Numbered from the stretch's first letter, positions 34,196-46,300 are shown. The stretch: DNA of 64,000 bases from Terana coerulea (GCA_024811115.1 JAKOGH010000670.1:124001-188000), one strand, 5' to 3'. Notes: generated by a model from the sequence alone, not told the origin. Program-made: numbers and translations.

Positions 34196-34978
34196 ATGAG
34201 CCCTCTGCCGTTCGTGTTGGTTGCCCCCGGAGGTCGAGGCATTTCTCGAGCTTTGGTCCAACACTACCTGCGCACGACCGATCTACCTGTGTATGCCACC
34301 CACCGCTCCCAGTCTTCTGAATCTGTTCGAAAGGACCTCCTGCAAGGCCTGGATGGAGTCAGCCCAGAGAGGCTGAACCTGGTCAAGTTGGAGCTTACCT
34401 CTGAAGAGAGCATAGCGAACGCCGCAGACATCCTCGCCAGAAACCTATCGAACAAGGAGGCGTACATTCATACCGCGTTCTTCTCTGGCGGGGTCCTCCA
34501 TCCCGAGCGTCGACCCGCAGACTTCCAAGCTTCCTCTATCCTCGAGACCTTTCAAGTCAACGTCATATCCCACCTGCTACTTATCAAACACTTTTCCCGC
34601 TTCCTTCCACAAAGACAGTCGGATCTCCCGCAAGGTGGCGTAGCAAAATGGGTCCACATCTCCGCGCGCGTAGGCTCCGTCTCTGACAACCGCCTCGGGG
34701 GCTGGTATTCCTACCGCGCCTCAAAAGCTGCGTTGAATCAAGTGATCAAGACGTTCGACTTGCATTTGCAGTCGAAGAAGATGCCAGCTATATGTGTCGG
34801 TGTACACCCCGGGACGGTCAAAACGGGCCTGAGCAAGGAGTTCTGGGCGGGTGTACCGGAAGGAAAGCTGTTTGAGCCGGATGACGCGGCTGAGAAGTTG
34901 GCGAGTATCGTCAAGGGTTTGGAGATGAACCAGCGAGGACGAGTGTGGGACTGGAAGGGGACGGAAGTCATACCTTAG
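34196..34978 (+). CDS. Short-chain dehydrogenase/reductase, C-factor-like
   Basis: An uninterrupted 260-aa ORF. The ATG at 34196 is in a good context (ACCACCATGA); earlier in-frame codons are not convincing. The N-terminus MSPLPFVLVAPGGRGISRAL carries a glycine-rich nucleotide loop (GGRGIS). The active site has Ser in WVHISARVGS and Tyr-Lys in YSYRASKAALNQ (YxxSK), followed by VGVHPGTVKTGLSK. Length fits classical SDRs (about 250 aa). Substrate unknown. It converges with the METTL3 gene, with 165 bp between stops, and is the only intronless gene in this part of the window. Confidence 0.9.
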   Translation: MSPLPFVLVAPGGRGISRALVQHYLRTTDLPVYATHRSQSSESVRKDLLQGLDGVSPERLNLVKLELTSEESIANAADILARNLSNKEAYIHTAFFSGGVLHPERRPADFQASSILETFQVNVISHLLLIKHFSRFLPQRQSDLPQGGVAKWVHISARVGSVSDNRLGGWYSYRASKAALNQVIKTFDLHLQSKKMPAICVGVHPGTVKTGLSKEFWAGVPEGKLFEPDDAAEKLASIVKGLEMNQRGRVWDWKGTEVIP

Positions 34979-35143
34979 GGGATCAGCAAGAAACGCATAC
35001 AACCCAGAAACAAGCCCTCCCATAAACGAGACGATAGCATACCCCAAGATAACGAATACACACCGGAATAATACAATGAGGCCGACAGCATAGAGCAAAG
35101 TGATGTACAATAAGTAGTCCAATGGCTAGAGTCCGTGTGTTGT

Positions 35144-37190
35144 TCAAGCAGGGTATTGCTGCATGCGACCGTTGGCGAATTGCGGCTGCATGTTACTGAC
35201 CACTGCGCGTTCGGGATATCTATTGAGGTCAGTTTCAGGCTCAGAGGGTAGCTGCAAGGTGTCCCTAACGCACCTAGCCTTGATTCTAGCGGACAGATCC
35301 TCTTCAAATATCTGGTCTGCGCCCAATTGGTTCCCGAGTGATCCATCTGCGTACACACAGACGAATGAGTGCATGTTCCCGCGAAAAATAGTTGGTGAGA
35401 CTAACCCAGGTCTGGTATTATGCTTCCGTCCAAAGATCTCAATCTTGCGTCCGCCGGGACACATCCTCTCAATCATGCCATAGACCTCATCAGGCTTACG
35501 ACTAGTCTCTCGAACTTCGGAGACAATCACGTCCGTGTCCAAGCCGCGGTTACACCATGATGGAAACTTGAGGTTGCCGTTCTCGTCCGTAACTGTCTTC
35601 ACGCCTACAAGCATATGCTCTTTCGTGTGGTTGAGCCAATGACCTGTTCGGCCTGTGCGGATTACGCGTTGAAGCTGTTGGGCGTAGGTGAGATGGGACA
35701 ACCAAAAGGCAAATAAACCATACTTGGTTGGTTTTTACCCAGATCACTTCGTCCACGCGGGTGTATCCCCACACCCGCATGCACTCTCGGCCTACCTCCA
35801 TGGCGCGTCCCGTCACCCAGAGGAATAATAAACCCTCGTCTTGCAGCGTGGGTATAGGCATAGCTCTCATTTCGTCGTCCGTCATCGTACCGTACGGTAG
35901 CTGATTCGTACTTTAGTCCACCAGTCCGAAAACAAAATGACGGTCCAGAGGCGAGACTCACGCTCATATGGATATCCCAAGGGGGGTCGGCCATGATAAC
36001 GTGGAATTTCCCTAGCACCGAGTAGTCGAACCTACGGAGGTCGCAGTTGATCCATTGAGGAGGAAGCTGAAGCCGGGGTTTCGTAAGGTCGAAGTCATAC
36101 GCAAGGACAGGTAACATACGGGTGGTTTCTCTATCCCAGAGGGGCCGAGCCCAATGCCAAGCTTGTGTAGTTTCTTCTTTGCGTCCGGCCGACGGTCATA
36201 ATACCCGGCTCCATCGGTGCCGTCCCAGTCCACTTCGAAATGTAAATACCGGCAAGGCGCCTTCTCCTTGCCTCGTCCTCCTGCGCCAAGGCCGCTAGGT
36301 AGCGCTACGGCACTCTGTCCTTGGGCCCCGTAGCCCTTGCGGCCCTCTGTTGGATGGCAAGGGAGGTATGGAGGGAGATTGCGCGTATGTGGGTTCGGAG
36401 TAGCAAGTGTTCAGATAGGAACAATGGCCCAGCGTTGGATCGGTGTGCGGTCGGATAAGAGGGCGGAAGTGTACGCGGTCGCAAATCGTTATGGTGGAAG
36501 GGTCAGCGTCGGAGACAGCACGCCGGGCCTTAAGGCAGTCCTCTTTGGTTATGTTGGCGCATATGGGGTCGAAACTGGAGTTGACTGAGTGGAACTGCGT
36601 GAGAGTGCACCGTTAGGTTACGACTTGGCATACGCTTAGGTATCACGGCGCACCTGTTCAGCCAGTAGCTTCCCTCTTGCCGTAGGTCGCTGCAGAAGCG
36701 AATACACCTCCTTCATCTCCTTGCTCAGACTGTCCAGTGTCGAGGGCATGGGCTTCCTGCATTCGGCCTCCTCATTGGCCTCCTCTTCCTCCGCATCTCC
36801 AGCCGCGGAATCAGCATCTTCGTCCACTACACGCTTCCTCTTCTTCCCATGCCCTTGAGTTGCCACAACCGCCTGACCTTTAGACGTCTGGCCTAATTGT
36901 ACATCTAGGACCGTAGTCTCACCGACCTCGGAGTCGCGTGATAAGACGAGCTTCCCTTGGTCCCATTCTTCGGAAAAGCACTGCAATATATGTTCGAACT
37001 TCGCAAGGTCCGTCAGACGGAATGTTGGTGGCGCATCCGGTCCAGGCAGAAGACCGGCTGGAGGTGGACCTGAAGATATGACGCGTGCGAGTAGGTCGAA
37101 GGACGACACTGGGGTGCTGACATGTCCGGAAGAAAAGAGCGTCTTAAGAGTAGACGATGCAACTAACTTGAGCCTTTCATCGTAAGACAT
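35144..37190 (-). CDS. ime4: mRNA N6-adenosine methyltransferase (METTL3/IME4 family)
   Basis: Starts [10 protein letters not shown] at 37190; exon 1 ends at 36654. The N-terminal part includes a leader helix and KKRKR basic stretch. The CCCH-type region reads [17 protein letters not shown] and later [11 protein letters not shown]. The MT-A70 core has the catalytic DPPW in [67 protein letters not shown] and [18 protein letters not shown]. It uses S-adenosylmethionine to methylate adenosine in mRNA in the nucleus, with a METTL14-like partner. Two frame problems are present: a one-base slip in the linker near 36325-36345, with no intron that fixes it, and a two-base loss at the exon starting 35346. 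Either the gene is damaged or the sequence has errors. Confidence 0.85.
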
Positions 37191-37842
37191 GGAGGATGTG
37201 ACGAATATAATAAGATGAGAGAGGGAGCACAAGCCTGCACAAGCTCGAGTGAACGAGCGAGCGGCACTTTTGAGCTAAACGCCTAAAACCCGTCACTTGA
37301 ACAAAATTCATAAGTACGACTATGGACCATCTGCAGCCGCTTCGCTGTTAGCGGCAGAGGGAAGTACAAACAGACAACGCCCTCGCCTTTTACTAGGGCG
37401 TTCCGTGTACCTCCCTCATATCAATGTCGCTTAGCCAATTTTTCAGCTCTCAGCTTCGTCCTGAGTTAGTTTCTATTTTGTTTTTGCGTCTTTCAAGTTT
37501 TCATATCTACTTTTTCTATGCCCTGCCCGTCCTCCGTTCTACGCAAGCCATAAGACAAGCAGTGGAAACGATTATTGTTCAAATGAAACGTTGTGTCGTA
37601 GAAGATGTACCAATACTAAGTTGAAAGTTGGAGGTTGGTGAGTGGAGGCCTGCCACCTGAGGGCATTCCAGGCTCTTATTACTTAGTAGATCTTCCAGCA
37701 TTCTACTCTGGTTTCATCCTCTATGCTCTCTTCATATCTATGGTTCACGTTCACATTTATTGCTCACGAGACAAGTTTGAGAGCAATAGGCCGTACATCA
37801 GTATATGCCTCTGGGCGTGTTGCTGCCGGTATTTCTCCATGG
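37191..37842. other. Intergenic, nothing identified
   Basis: Contains the METTL3 promoter and the 3' flank of the glutathione transferase gene. ORFs on the plus strand (from 37424 and 37635) have no recognisable content and the second runs antisense into the transferase gene. Confidence 0.5.
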
Positions 37843-38745
37843 TCAGACGGCCATCCCGGCCGAGAATGCGGGTCTCTCCACAGCACGAGCCAGCCAAGCC
37901 TGGACGATATCAGTGGCTTGAGTGGTGGTGGTACGGAGGGATGTTAGTGACCTCACCTTGACATTTGGGAAGTCATCGAGATTTTCAATGCCGGTAAACC
38001 GATGGATACGAATCCATGGAAGAACGTTGATATCTGCGATGCTGTATTTTCCTCTACTATGACCGACAAGCCAATCTCGGTCCTTCAGGCGAATCTCGAG
38101 GACACCGTAGAGGCGCTTGGTCTCATCCATAAATCCTGTCGAAGAAACATCAGCTCCGACCACGTACTTAATACGGATGTATGGTACGGGGAGTACGCAC
38201 GATTGATCGCGTAGGGTATCTTCTCGGGCGCGAACTTGTTGAAATGGTTCGCCTGGCCTTGCATGGGCCCAACACCTCCATGCTAAGGAAGTACGTCATT
38301 GTCTCATGCGAAAAGCCTAATACTATGCAACTTACAGCGAAAAACATCCATTGCAATGTTTCACTCCACTCGTTGGACTCGGTATCCTTATCAAATGCAA
38401 ATTTATTGCTCTTGTCGTAGTGCTGCTGCAGGTATAGCAAGATTGCGGCGGTTTCGAAGACGACAAAGCCATCGCGAGCACGGTCGACAAGGACGGGAAT
38501 CCGTCCGTTGGGGTTCAGCTGAATGAACCACGGCTCTTTCTGCTTGTTGGTGGAAATGTCGATGTACTCCACTCTGTTAAGGACGATCAGGATGTGGATC
38601 CAAACGCGCAAGGATCATGTGCTCACTCATAGTCCACAACCTCGGGGCCATAGGCAGCTTTCAGCTCCTCCAGAAAAACGGAAACCTTGCGGCCGTTCGG
38701 GGTCTTCCAGGTATAGAGAAGGAGTGGCTTCGTGTTGGAAGACAT
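37843..38745 (-). CDS. Glutathione S-transferase, URE2p-like
   Basis: Exons 38745-38627, 38573-38336, 38282-38201, 38135-37957 and 37899-37843; 675 bp, 224 aa. The N-terminal thioredoxin-like domain reads [31 protein letters not shown] (cis-proline contact to glutathione) and [15 protein letters not shown] (the E-T/S-x-A-I glutathione-gamma-glutamate motif). The C-terminal helical domain contains [14 protein letters not shown] (the N-capping S-x-A-D box) and [20 protein letters not shown]. This is the Ure2p-like class, which is expanded in wood-decay fungi and links to detoxification of plant compounds. Asn in TPNGRK, rather than Tyr or Ser, sits at the usual catalytic spot. Confidence 0.92.
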
Positions 38746-39136
38746 GGAGAAGTTCCTGCGGAGAACCAAGGAAGAGAACGGGAAGGTGTGGGGAAGTAGC
38801 TTCTTTTATCACTGTCGATGCTTCTACGGGCGGTCATAGAGAGCGGTGCTTTGTAGGGTGCTATGCAGCCCCAGGTAGATGGCTGGCGGACGTGAGTGGG
38901 TGCATGCGGACGTTGGTCGGGATAGTACTGCGCGGTCGATAGGAGGAATGAACGAACCACATGAGAGCCTATAACCACGAGCAGAAGTGGTAGGGCATGA
39001 ACATATCAAACTGTACGATGCCTGCCACTGTACCTCCGTCGCTGAGTGTCTAGCTTGCAATAAACTTAGTCGTAGAAGATTATTCAATGCATAGGGTATA
39101 GTCACGCGCACAGGTATACAAAGACGGCAGTCCTTT

Positions 39137-40297
39137 TTAACATACAGTCAGCATCGCCGCCAGTGCCGACACCAGCAAGGCGATCGATGATGCCATGTTG
39201 ACCTTATTCCGGGTCGCATATCCCACGGATGGCCCGGACGTAGGCTCAGGGGATCCATTCCCGCCGTGCACGACACCTGGAGTGTAGTTGGCACTGATAT
39301 TGGGAGCATCAGCCCCAATATACTGCTGACCGAGATTGTTGATACGGCCAGACTGGTCCACCAGGCCGTCATCCTGTTACGAGGGTGCTATGAACTACAG
39401 CCGCCGAGACCACCAAATGCGTTGTGCTCACCTGGTTGACACCTTGCAAGTCTCGGAATGCGCCAAACCACGCGTACCGCTCAACCCAGTCAGTGGTGTC
39501 CATGAACTGCTGAGTAGCATTCATGAAGTTCACAATGTCTTGCAATGAACATTGGTTAGTAGCGTTATTGAAGTTCTACCAAGGAAATAGTCAGCACATT
39601 CGCCCGACCAGCAACATGTAACCTGCTTACCTGACACGCCCATTCCGTGACCCAAATTGGCCGTTGAAAGGTCGCGTGAAAGTCTTCAAGGTACTCTATG
39701 AAGGCGGTGGAGTTGATGTCGTACCAATGCAACGCGATGAAGTCGACCGTGCAACCTCCAGCACACTCGTCTAGCCATTGCAAGAGCCAGGTCTTGCCTG
39801 ACGGCGCGCCACTTGGGGCAGGGCTACCCAGGGTGATGTTCTGTTGCTTCAGCGGCTCGATGTACTGCTTCCACATGGATGCCCCGTCCGCAGGAGATAG
39901 ATTGGACTGCTCGGTTTCCTGCGGCTCGTTGAATCCGAGAGCATGTGTGACGTGCAGTTGCTGTATTGTGCGATTAATGTTCTGATTCCAGTCGTCTACT
40001 TGGCGGGCGCCCCAGAGCATAGGAACGAACTCCAGATTGCTTTGGAAGCCGTCCGGGCTCCAAGTGTAGTACCTACACGGCCGTTTAAGAAAACGGGTCG
40101 GAATAGAATATGTTGTCACTCACCACTGTACCTTCCCCGTAGTGGTATACTGCTGCATGTTGTCATAAGGGCCTCCAGGCCACGCCAAGCCTGCCTTCGC
40201 AGAGCTTGACACGGCTCTGACTTCAAACGATGGGTTGACATGCGCCGGCGCGCACCAAGGCTATCGCAGCGAAGGGACCCAGTAGAGATATTCGCAT
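39137..40297 (-). CDS. GPI-anchored glycoside hydrolase, GH128 (Asl1-like beta-1,3-glucanase)
   Basis: Exons 40297-40256, 40194-40124, 40072-39631, 39575-39432 and 39373-39137; 936 bp, 311 aa. A short signal peptide (MRISLLGPFAAIALA) is followed by GLAWPGGPYDNMQQY, WYYTWSPDGFQSNLEFVPML and the two catalytic glutamate regions: GFNEPQETEQSNLSPADGA (acid/base) and RPIWVTEWACQ (nucleophile). The tail is Ser/Thr/Pro/Gly-rich with N-glycosylation sites, ending in a hydrophobic segment (ASSIALLVSALAAMLTVC) preceded by a small-residue site, typical of GPI attachment. It would act on beta-1,3-glucan at the cell wall. The first exon is just 42 bp. Confidence 0.9.
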
Positions 40298-40850
40298 ATT
40301 GAATCGAGAGGGGGGAAGAAGAGTGGGTGAAGCCTCCGAAACACGGGTTGCTTTAGAGTGGTGTGTGGCGCTTGCGGCGTGTATGTGAAAGCGGAGCTGA
40401 TATGACGTTGAGGCGGGTACGGAGAAGGTTTGGACGCACTGCCTTCCAAGACCTTTCAAGAGGACATCAACCGAGTACGAGGCGTATGTTCCTCCTTGGC
40501 TTGCAGATCCGGTAGATCTTTCGATGTGTGGATACATGTCATGGAGGTTCGAGCGTGGAAAACGGGATTACATTGACGGTGGCTGGACTAACATTGGATA
40601 AACGTTGAACGTGTATCTGCAACTGGCTGGCCATCCTCTGTAAGGACATAGGCGACTCTGTAGATGACTTCAAATGCCTCCGGTGTGTAGGCGGCTTGGA
40701 AGGGCGAGCAATGGCGCGTGCCGCGGAACATATAGCTCTGTTGACGTCGGGCATCAGGCATATACGAACGCATTGACACTCACCAGTAAACTCACTCAAG
40801 TCAAGCGCAGCGATGTCTCTGATACTCCTCACAACTTCGTCTATTATCCG
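40298..40850. other. Intergenic with short uncertain ORFs
   Basis: This is the 5' region of the GH128 gene and the 3' flank of PET191. Two minus-strand ORFs (from 40779 and 40832) overlap in different frames; a reading with RGTRHCSPFQAAYTPEAFE looks fairly protein-like but I cannot join it to any gene or domain. Confidence 0.4.
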
Positions 40851-41166
40851 TCACTCGCTTTTGGAAGGGTCTGAAGACTCCTTGAGTTGCTGCGCCACGG
40901 CACCGGCATTGTTACCCCTGAAACGCTTCCTCATATCCAGCTGGAGAAGAAATGAGCGAGAATTCAAGCGTTCATTCGCTGACAGTACATACGAGGCCCC
41001 TCTTGCACTCGAAGGTCGCTTTCCGTAGAGACTGGCATCGCTCTGGCAATTCCGAGGTATGGTTCTTGAGGCAATCGGAGGGAAGGCGGCCTTCCTTGAC
41101 GACGCAATCTGACTGCAGCAAGCATTCCTTGAGCGCAGCTAAGAGAGGCTCGCATGTCATTGACAT
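40851..41166 (-). CDS. pet191: Cytochrome c oxidase assembly factor PET191/COA5
   Basis: Exons 41166-40993 and 40940-40851; 264 bp, 87 aa. Twin CX9C protein: CEPLLAALKECLLQSDC, CLKNHTSELPERC and CKRGLLDMRKRFRGN. The six cysteines (two CX9C pairs plus one more pair) and the C-K-R-G-x-x-D-M-R-K-R-F-R-G-N block are diagnostic of Pet191. The protein works in the mitochondrial intermembrane space in assembly of complex IV and is imported by the Mia40 relay. Intron of 52 bp with GTATGT donor. It is divergent from IBA57 with only 66 bp between the two start codons. Confidence 0.95.
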
Positions 41167-41232
41167 GGCGAGGCTTACGAACGGAGGTCACTGCTGTCCG
41201 ACGACGGCCGAGATGAAAGCTATGAGTAAGGG

Positions 41233-42614
41233 ATGAGCGCTACGAGCAGCCTCCTCAGAACCGCCATGGTCCCTCCGGCTTTACGCTCATTGCTTCGCAA
41301 TACACCAACGATTGCTCCTGTTCCTCACAGGGCTGTAATATCTGTCACTGGATCACAAGCAGCTGAATTCTTGAACGGTATCGTCGCCTCGACCATACCG
41401 CAGTCGCCGGACTGCCACTTCTATACTGCGTTCTTGCAAGCTCAGGCATGTGTGATTCCACATTCGCGAATACTCCGTTGTCTAAGTTGCGACATACCCT
41501 TACGCTAGGGCAGAGTTTTGCATGATGCATTTGTGCATTCGCGTACTACCTCCGAAGGGAAAACAAGCTATCTGGTCGAATACGACTCCCGGCCGTCTGA
41601 AGCCCCGCCGCTGCTGACCATGCTGAAGCGTTACGTATTACGCGCAAAGGTCAGATTACGGGATGTTTCTGAAGAGTACGATGTCTGGTCAGCCTGGGGC
41701 TCGGAGATTGAGAAGCAATGGGAAGCACCACGAAGGTGGACCCATTCTCGGAGCCGGGCAATTGAGCCTATATGGGAGGGGCAATCGTCACCTTGGGGTA
41801 CGAGTGAGGGACCCCTGCGTGATCGGAGAGCAGTTGGAATGGGACATCGTCTACTCGTTCGGAAGGGAGACCGTCGTAAGTCTATTGGTTCTTCTGGGGA
41901 TGTTAGGAGTACCTCTGAATGACCCACTTCACGTAGCGCAGGAGCACTTAACGCACGATGTCGCAACTTCGGACGAGTACACTCGACACCGCATTATACA
42001 CGGTGTACCAGAAGGAAATACTGACATTACGCCGAATCAGGCGTTTCCAATGGATTCCAACCTCGATATCATGGGCGCATGTCAGTGCATCTATTTGCAG
42101 GACTGTCACGTCCGTCAAGCTCATTTGTTGCGTTTCTCTTAGTGGATTTCCGAAAAGGCTGCTATGTCGGCCAAGAATTGACTGTCCGCACATACCATAC
42201 CGGCATTGTGCGAAAGCGCATATTCCCTGTGTCGCTTCAAGCGGAGGACAATTCGTAAGTCCCAGCACACATCCAAATTGTTTTCTTTGGAACCTGACGC
42301 TCTCGAACCGAAGCATACAAGGTGACTCGTTGGCGCCACCAGAACCTGGGACAGACATCCGGGTTCGTTCCATAAGCTCCAGTTCCGACGCCACACCAAG
42401 AGTACGACCGCGAGGTACAGGCAAGCTGTTGAGCACCACCGGTGGAGTTGGCTTGGCTATGTTGCGGTTTGAACATGTTCTCGCAGTGGAGAAGGGGGAC
42501 TCAGGTTTCTATATGGAAACTCCTGGGAAGGACGGGGCAAGCAGCACAGCCTGGGCGGTTATGCCCTGGCGTCCAGCTTGGTGGCCTGATTTGGGTGCCG
42601 CTGAAGCCGATTGA
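41233..42614 (+). CDS. iba57: Mitochondrial iron-sulfur assembly factor IBA57
   Basis: Exons 41233-41445, 41509-41875, 41937-42080, 42143-42254 and 42314-42614; 1137 bp, 378 aa. GcvT/YgfZ-like fold: [17 protein letters not shown] near the N-terminus, [29 protein letters not shown], and the family signature K-G-C-Y-x-G-Q-E in [19 protein letters not shown], which carries the conserved cysteine. Iba57 acts with ISCA proteins to make [4Fe-4S] clusters in the mitochondrial matrix. Intron 1 has a GC donor (CAG|GCATGT) and AG acceptor; only this join restores QAQGRVLH in frame. Confidence 0.93.
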
Positions 42615-42726
42615 GTGGTACTTTCGGTTTAGCATTCCATTCAGTGTGTGCGCAATTATTCCAGCACATGTATTCGATTCTGTCATTATGGTTATTGGGA
42701 ACACATGAAACCATGCGAGTAGGCAC

Positions 42727-43172
42727 TTACCATGGACAAGCAGTTTCAACAAGAACCGTGCTGAAAACATATTCTCCGTCATGGCTCACTGAACAATGAA
42801 TATTCCCAACAGGGGGCGACCGTCCCGTAGGCGAATAAATTAGGGACGGCTTGCCGTTGCCATCCATGGGCGACCGTTGGACAGTAAACTCTTTCCAAGT
42901 CGGGCGAGTGTGAGGATAAAGAGCTTTGTATCCCGCTTCCTTCAGACTCCATCTGGTCCAAAATAAGTGAAGGTTGTGAAAACGCCCGAACATCCGTACC
43001 TCACGGATAGAAATCGAGCCCGTATATCTTCAACGTCAGGCAACGCTTGCCAATCGCTGGTTTCCTGCGAGCTAAGAATGCGAGAAGCCAGCTGTTGAGG
43101 AGTTCTTCGCCGCATCAGTGCTAAGATTCGAGGTGCATGCACCACATCTACCCCGATCCCTAACACACCCAT
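42727..43172 (-). CDS. ppt2: AcpS-type phosphopantetheinyl transferase (holo-ACP synthase)
   Basis: Exons 43172-43000 and 42952-42727; 399 bp, 132 aa. MGVLGIGVDVVHAPRI has the Mg-binding aspartate of the GVD motif. WSLKEAGYKALYPH is the second signature (W-x-x-K-E-A-x-x-K). HCSVSHDGEYVF supplies the S-x-S-H-D motif. It transfers 4'-phosphopantetheine from CoA to an acyl carrier protein. In fungi a stand-alone enzyme of this small type is usually mitochondrial (Ppt2). The stop sits inside a GGTAAGTG motif, so a short additional 3' exon cannot be excluded. Divergent from ELP2 (169 bp), convergent with IBA57. Confidence 0.9.
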
Positions 43173-43341
43173 ACCGCGGACTTGAGAGTATGTTCCTCGA
43201 TGTAGCGGCAGCTGACGAGTTCAACTCGGTCATTTAGCGCCAGCAGCTGCTTCCGGAGCGGAAACGCCACAAAGCTTGATCTAAGATCTGAACGGGCTGA
43301 TTGCCGTGCCCGGCGTCTTGAGCAAATTCTGAACGCATACC

Positions 43342-46300
43342 ATGTCTTCACCACCACCACCCGAAACACTGTACATCGCCGCCGCCACAAATCGCTTTCA
43401 ACATGCTTCAGACGTATCTGGATCTCTTATAGCTTATGGCTCGTCAACGCTTGTCGCGCTCTGGGACACTGCGGTGCGTGCAATGACTCTGTCTTTCGGA
43501 CCAGTGAACTAGATTCTCAAGGTTCAGTAGGACGTCCAAGATAAGGGAACACATACAACGTTACCAGGGCATAAAGGACTTGTTACCTGCATAAGATTTA
43601 TATCAAACGAGATTCTTGTCTCAGCCGACGACAAGGGAGCATTGATCATTTGGAGGCACAGTGGAGAACAAGTACGCAGCAGTTTAAAGACCCTAGCAGA
43701 AGTTCTGACCGTTTTCCGTTGTTTAGTGGAAGAGTGCGCTGGAGACATCTGCACACAAGAAAGCTATCTCCGCTCTTGCAGTCCACAAAGACCTCATCAT
43801 CACTGGAGCCTCGGATTCTGTGGTAAAAGTGTGGCGGCTATCGACCGGTCCGCAATCTGGTACGGCATCCTTACGCTGCATAAGTTTATTCACTCAACAA
43901 CTCTCCTCATAGTTGGCATGGTTGAGTCTCAGTCAATTGACTTCAAGAAAAGATACCCGCTTACGGTTGCACTCAGTCGTCTACCGCAGTCTGAAGGTCA
44001 GTCATCCGCACATGATGCGAATCGAAGCGCCTTACATGCATGACAGCCCTAATACTCGCTATTGGTGGCACTGATAGAAGTGTTCATCTATGGGTCCGAT
44101 CTGACAACTCTGTAAGTACCGCTGTTGAGACTGCGCCTCAGATATTCACCTCTTTTGCACGAACGGTTAGTTTGTCCCGTATCTCTCACTTCCCGGGCAT
44201 GAAGACTGGATCAAGAGCCTTTCATTCTATCAAAACAAAAAGGATACGGAAATCTTAGTGCTAGCTTCTGGCTCTCAAGACGCGACTATCCGACTGTGGA
44301 ATGTCGAACCACACACGCGCAAGCAACCGTCCGCGACCACTAAGGACGGCTCGGATCCGTTGAGCGATGACTTGCTGGATGCGTTTGAAGCATCACTCGG
44401 GGAACTTGAAGACTCCGAAGAAGGAGGTCGGCAAATATCCCTGAAGAGACACATGCTCACAGTAAAGACGAGGGCGGGTAGGTGAGTCAGCGCACTGTGC
44501 ACGCCATAAAATCTTCCTCACAGTTGGACAGCCAGGAATCCTTCACTGTGACGTTCGATGCACTTCTGGTCGGACACGAAGCCGGTATTACCAATTTGTC
44601 GTGGAGGCCACAATCGGAGGCCTTCACTGAGCCAACCCTGCTCTCTACATCTACAGATTCGTCTGTCATCCTCTGGTCTCCTTCCACAGTCTTTGGCTCC
44701 TCTCAAAGCGGGACTACGAGTATCTGGATCAACAGGCATCGCTTTGGAGACATCGGCGGGCAGAGGCTCGGCGGCTTCGTCGGTGGGTTGTGGGCTCATG
44801 GCGGTAGCGAGGCTCTTGCCTGGGGCTGGAGTGGTGGCTGGAGGCGCTGGCGCTGTACTGGCACCACCAACTCCGAGACGCAACCTGAAGAATGGACTGA
44901 AGTAGGTGCTATAACCGGGCACAACGCACCTGTCAGAGGGCTCTCATGGAGTCTTGACGGCGGATACTTGATCTCCACGAGGTGTGTTCTTCATTTGCTC
45001 GGGTCGAAGTGAGACCAATTATTTGCTTCCAGCGTAGATCAGACCACACGCATACATGGAGAAGTCGTTACCGAAAACTCGAGGTCATGGCATGAGATCA
45101 GTCGGCCGCAAGTGCATGGATATGACCTGCTTGGAGTTGCTTTCTTGGATGCATTACGGTTCGTCAGTATCGCGGATGAGAAGGTGGCCCGCGTATTTGA
45201 GGCGCCTAAGGACTTCGTCGAGAGCGTGAAGTCCCTGGGCGTGGCTGACCTTGACGCTAACGCCGTAAGCATACGCCGAATTCTTTAGCCAGCGCACTGG
45301 ACTCACTATATGCGCAGGAGGATCGTCCGCAAGCAGCCACAGTACCACCACTAGGCCTCTCGAACAAGGCTGTCACCGACCGTAAGTGCGAAATGTAACG
45401 CACACGGAATGAATGTGATACTAACCTCTGTGATACTGAAGCCAACGCCTCATCATCCTTCCAACTTGCTCGTGCCAAGAGGAGACCGTTCGAAGGAGAA
45501 CTCGCGGCATTTACTCTCTGGCCAGAGATAGAGAAGGTGTTCGGGCACGGTTACGAGGTAGGCTACTTAACGTCTCTGGCGTCGCACCTTCTTGACTTGT
45601 GCGCTTGGATAGTCTATAACCTTGGCGGTCTCTACCTCCAAAGGTCTTGCAGCCACGGCTTGCAAGGCGACATCTCCGGAACATGCTGTAGTCCGTGTCT
45701 ACGACACCGCGAAATGGCAGCCTGTCGGCGAGCCCCTTCCTGGCCACCAACTCACCGTCACCAGTATCGCGTTCAGTCCGGATGATCGTTACATACTTTC
45801 CGTATCGAGAGATCGGACATGGCGGCTGTTTGAGCGAAGGGACGCTGGTGGTGAGCACCGCATTTGCTACTGAAGATTATTTCTCTGAAAATCTGCTCAA
45901 CGTAGAGGGCTATGTACCCGTGGCAGCTGACAAGTCGCACGCCCGTATTGTTTGGGATTGCGCTTGGGCAGACGAGGGTGACGTCTTTGCCACAGCATCT
46001 CGTGACAAGACGGTAAGTTTCTCAGACAGTATCAGCGAGCTAACGTGATGACTAACGCTTCCAAACCATTAGGTCAAGATTTGGCACACGAAGTCGCTGG
46101 GGAGTAAGAAGTGGTCGGCAGAGGCCACCCTGAATCTGCCCGACGCTGCGACGGCCGTTAGCTTCTTGCCCGCGGACCGAAACCAAATGTGAGTGTTGGT
46201 ACGACTACGGACTCGTCATTCTGTCTAAAATCTTTGCCAAGGCGCCACCTGGCCGTCGGCTTGGAGTCTGGCGAGATCGTAATCTACACAAGCGCAATCG

